From Deltaproteobacteria bacterium (GTDB taxonomy: Bacteria > Desulfobacterota > DSM-4660 > Desulfatiglandales > HGW-15): a DNA stretch of 6,454 nt. Made by a program: the position numbers and the translations under genes. The notes under the pieces were generated by a model that worked only from the letters and a program-made list of their open reading frames with translations, ran no database searches and was not told the DNA's origin. Location: assembly GCA_020342025.1 (NCBI GenBank), contig CP070840.1, forward strand, positions 3,861,895-3,868,348. Direction: 5' to 3'. Positions 5,144 to 6,454 of this stretch are shown one piece after another. Numbering within the stretch: the stretch's first letter is position 1; each line of letters starts with the position of its first letter.

Positions 5144-5184
5144 CAGCTATGCCACGATTTTCTATTTGCCAAGCTTTCGAGGAG

Positions 5185-5364
5185 GGCATGCCGGTTTCCG
5201 TAAGGCGATATCTCAAAAGAAATTCCACCGGACTTCGCAGTGGCCAGATATTTGGGGTTTACTCCACTGACCCCCTTGGAGTCTGCATCTAGCTTGTTAA
5301 ACCCCAAATATCTGGTCACCGCCCCCCAAGGAAATAGATATCGCCTTGAGGAAATCGGGATGGC
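5185..5364. repeat. 180-bp nested palindromic element (MITE-like)
   Basis: The outer arms 5185-5213 and 5336-5364 (29 nt each) are complementary at 24 positions plus two G-T; the inner 12, AAGGCGATATCT/AGATATCGCCTT, are perfect. The middle arms 5240-5261 and 5298-5319 (22 nt) are complementary except for one G-T pair; their core is CCAGATATTTGGGGTTTA. In the centre ACTCCA (5261-5266) pairs with TGGAGT (5277-5282). The unit fills most of the gap between pgeF and the GNAT gene, beginning 17 nt after the pgeF stop. No open reading frame or T-run goes with it. It resembles a non-autonomous inverted-repeat element or a large structured repeat. Confidence 0.85.
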
Positions 5365-5381
5365 CGAGTCACAGTGATCTG

Positions 5382-6311
5382 CTACCCTTTCAACATGGCC
5401 ACCGTGGCAAATCTCCCCGTGATTCCCTCGGCCCTGTAAGAAAAAAACATGTCGGTTCTGCAGCGCGAGCAGATATTTGCCACCTCGATGTGATCCTCTT
5501 TAACTCCAGCCTCCAGAAGCTGCCAGCGGCTGATCTCCCATAAATCAAAATACCCCTCACGGACCATAAACCGCCTGAAGTCCTCAGGGAACTCTTGCTC
5601 ATGATGAACAAACTCGGCACAACAAGGACCAAGGGAGGGGCCGATAGCGGCCAGCAAATCTGCTTTCCTGCTCCCGAATTCAGATTTCATCCGACCCACC
5701 ACTGCACCCAAGATATTATGAACATTTCCCCGCCAACCACAATGCACATTGGAGACCACCCCTTTTATGGGATCAAGAAGAAGGACGGCCTGACAGTCTG
5801 CCTGTTTGACCATAAGGGCCACACGCGGTAGGTCCGTGATCATGGCATCTGCGTTGGCTGGTTCACCAAACCCCTCAAACGCCTCTCCGCGCAAAGCGAG
5901 TATCTCCTTCCCATGCATCTGGTTCATAAAGACCAGATGGTTTGCCCTTATCGCCCCCTTAATGATTTGTAAGTTCCTGCCGACGCACTCTGGCTTGTCG
6001 CCGGTCGTGTAACTGGCATTCAAAGTATCATAGGGAGCTTCGCTTACACCGCCCTGCCGCGTGAAGACAGCGTGAATTAATTGATCATGTCTGGATATCC
6101 TAGGAAACTGCAGATATGGCACTTCATAGGCTCGTCCAGATTTGACTCCTGTCGTGCGCCGGCCCACCTCTTCACCAAGAAGCACTTTTCCCATGTCCAT
6201 ACGGCCTAAAGTGGAAGTTCCATGAATATGATGAGATGGGCGATTTGGGATGTGAGTCGTTTTGGGGGATTTTGAAAAGAGACCTTGGCCGTGCATCCTT
6301 TTTCGAATCAT
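5382..6311 (-). CDS. pgeF: Peptidoglycan editing factor PgeF (YfiH, multicopper-polyphenol-oxidase fold)
   Basis: PgeF family proteins remove mis-incorporated residues from peptidoglycan precursors (E. coli YfiH acts on wrongly made UDP-MurNAc-Ser); they were earlier called polyphenol oxidases or laccases. The putative catalytic and zinc-binding residues are visible as His133 in NQMHG, Cys173 in KQADCQAVLLLDP and His190 in NVHCGWRG. Other marks are HAVFTRQGGVS (80-90), ADAMIT (154-159), GPSLGPCCAEF (224-234) and the C-terminal CSRCRTDMFFSYR...GR. The family usually has about 240-270 residues. Here 309 are open from the ATG at 6311, and the first 60 or so (SKSPKTTHIPNRPSHHIH...) do not look like the family. 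The real start may be Met38, Met40 or a GTG slightly downstream. The upstream ATG is only 22 nt from the SRP RNA end. No strong ribosome site resolves this. Confidence 0.93.
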   Translation of the reverse strand: MIRKRMHGQGLFSKSPKTTHIPNRPSHHIHGTSTLGRMDMGKVLLGEEVGRRTTGVKSGRAYEVPYLQFPRISRHDQLIHAVFTRQGGVSEAPYDTLNASYTTGDKPECVGRNLQIIKGAIRANHLVFMNQMHGKEILALRGEAFEGFGEPANADAMITDLPRVALMVKQADCQAVLLLDPIKGVVSNVHCGWRGNVHNILGAVVGRMKSEFGSRKADLLAAIGPSLGPCCAEFVHHEQEFPEDFRRFMVREGYFDLWEISRWQLLEAGVKEDHIEVANICSRCRTDMFFSYRAEGITGRFATVAMLKG

Positions 6312-6333
6312 GAAGAGAAAGTACTCATCACTC

Positions 6334-6444
6334 GGAGAAAAGAAGTAGAATTGCTCAAGACACAGACTGCCTTATTTACCGCTGCTTCCTCCCGGACCTG
6401 ACGGGGTTCATAAGCGTCTGTCACGTGAGTTCCACTCCATCTCC
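6334..6444 (-). ncRNA. ffs: Small (4.5S-type) signal recognition particle RNA
   Basis: SRP RNA pairs with Ffh to target membrane proteins. The highly conserved core is on the minus strand at 6381-6402, containing GTCAGGTCC, the GGGA loop and GGAAGCAGC (the Ffh M-domain site). The arms pair as expected for one long hairpin. CTTAT pairs with ATAAG next to the symmetric loop GAA/TAA, ACAGAC (6416-6421) with GTCTGT (6362-6367), and CTCA with TGAG. GGAGTGGAA pairs with TTCTACTTC through G-T pairs. The ends are GGAGA (6440-6444) with TCTCC (6334-6338). The resulting 111 nt agrees with the 114 nt of E. coli 4.5S RNA. The ends are my estimate from pairing, good to a few bases. The promoter is outside the window and no clear terminator separates it from pgeF. 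Confidence 0.93.
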
Positions 6445-6454
6445 TGAAGTGAAA

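Noticed and set aside
5139..5154. Sigma54-like site TGGCATAGCTGTTGAG upstream of the GNAT gene
   Set aside because: The -24 half fits, but the essential GC of the -12 half is GA, and no activator site is seen.
1..6454. CRISPR array, prophage, transposase or toxin-antitoxin genes
   Set aside because: No regularly spaced repeats and no open frame with such domains were found on either strand.

Overview
The window looks like a chromosomal stretch from a Gram-negative, probably Desulfobacterota-type (former Deltaproteobacteria) bacterium. This is inferred from the presence of KdsB (KDO activation for LPS), the style of the tandem-ACT and RecJ proteins, a short 4.5S-type SRP RNA, moderate GC and many small palindromic intergenic repeats. 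No phage, transposase, CRISPR or defence gene is visible.

Layout. Positions 1-447 (+) hold the 3' part of a tandem ACT-domain gene. It converges on a block of five minus-strand genes, transcribed in the order fmdB-like zinc ribbon (4065-4229), a small multi-zinc-ribbon protein (3784-4056), queD (3400-3771), kdsB (2635-3372) and recJ (817-2532). Spacings are 8, 12, 27 and 102 nt, so this looks like one operon. A near-consensus sigma70 promoter (TTGACA-N16-TATAAA, 4487-4514) lies about 260 nt upstream of fmdB. Farther upstream are a GNAT acetyltransferase (4556-5059), pgeF (5382-6311, peptidoglycan editing factor) and the SRP RNA gene ffs (6334-6444), all on the minus strand. The genes are housekeeping: queuosine precursor synthesis, LPS sugar activation, recombination and repair exonuclease, cell-wall quality control and protein targeting.

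The unusual layer is in the gaps. Every gap longer than 100 nt carries a palindromic element. The 448-816 gap has a 140-bp unit (501-640) that can fold into a tightly packed four-way junction, flanked by CACAGA-type inverted arms, followed by a further hairpin. Two related hairpins with a compensatory base change sit directly against the stop codons of recJ and kdsB; the kdsB copy is flanked by a 13-bp near-perfect direct repeat that includes the end of the gene. A pair of 18-bp inverted arms (4351-4435) lies in the predicted fmdB leader. A 180-bp nested palindrome (5185-5364) fills the pgeF-GNAT gap. These look like non-autonomous, possibly mobile, repeat families. Whether any is a new RNA or an already known repeat cannot be decided without searches.
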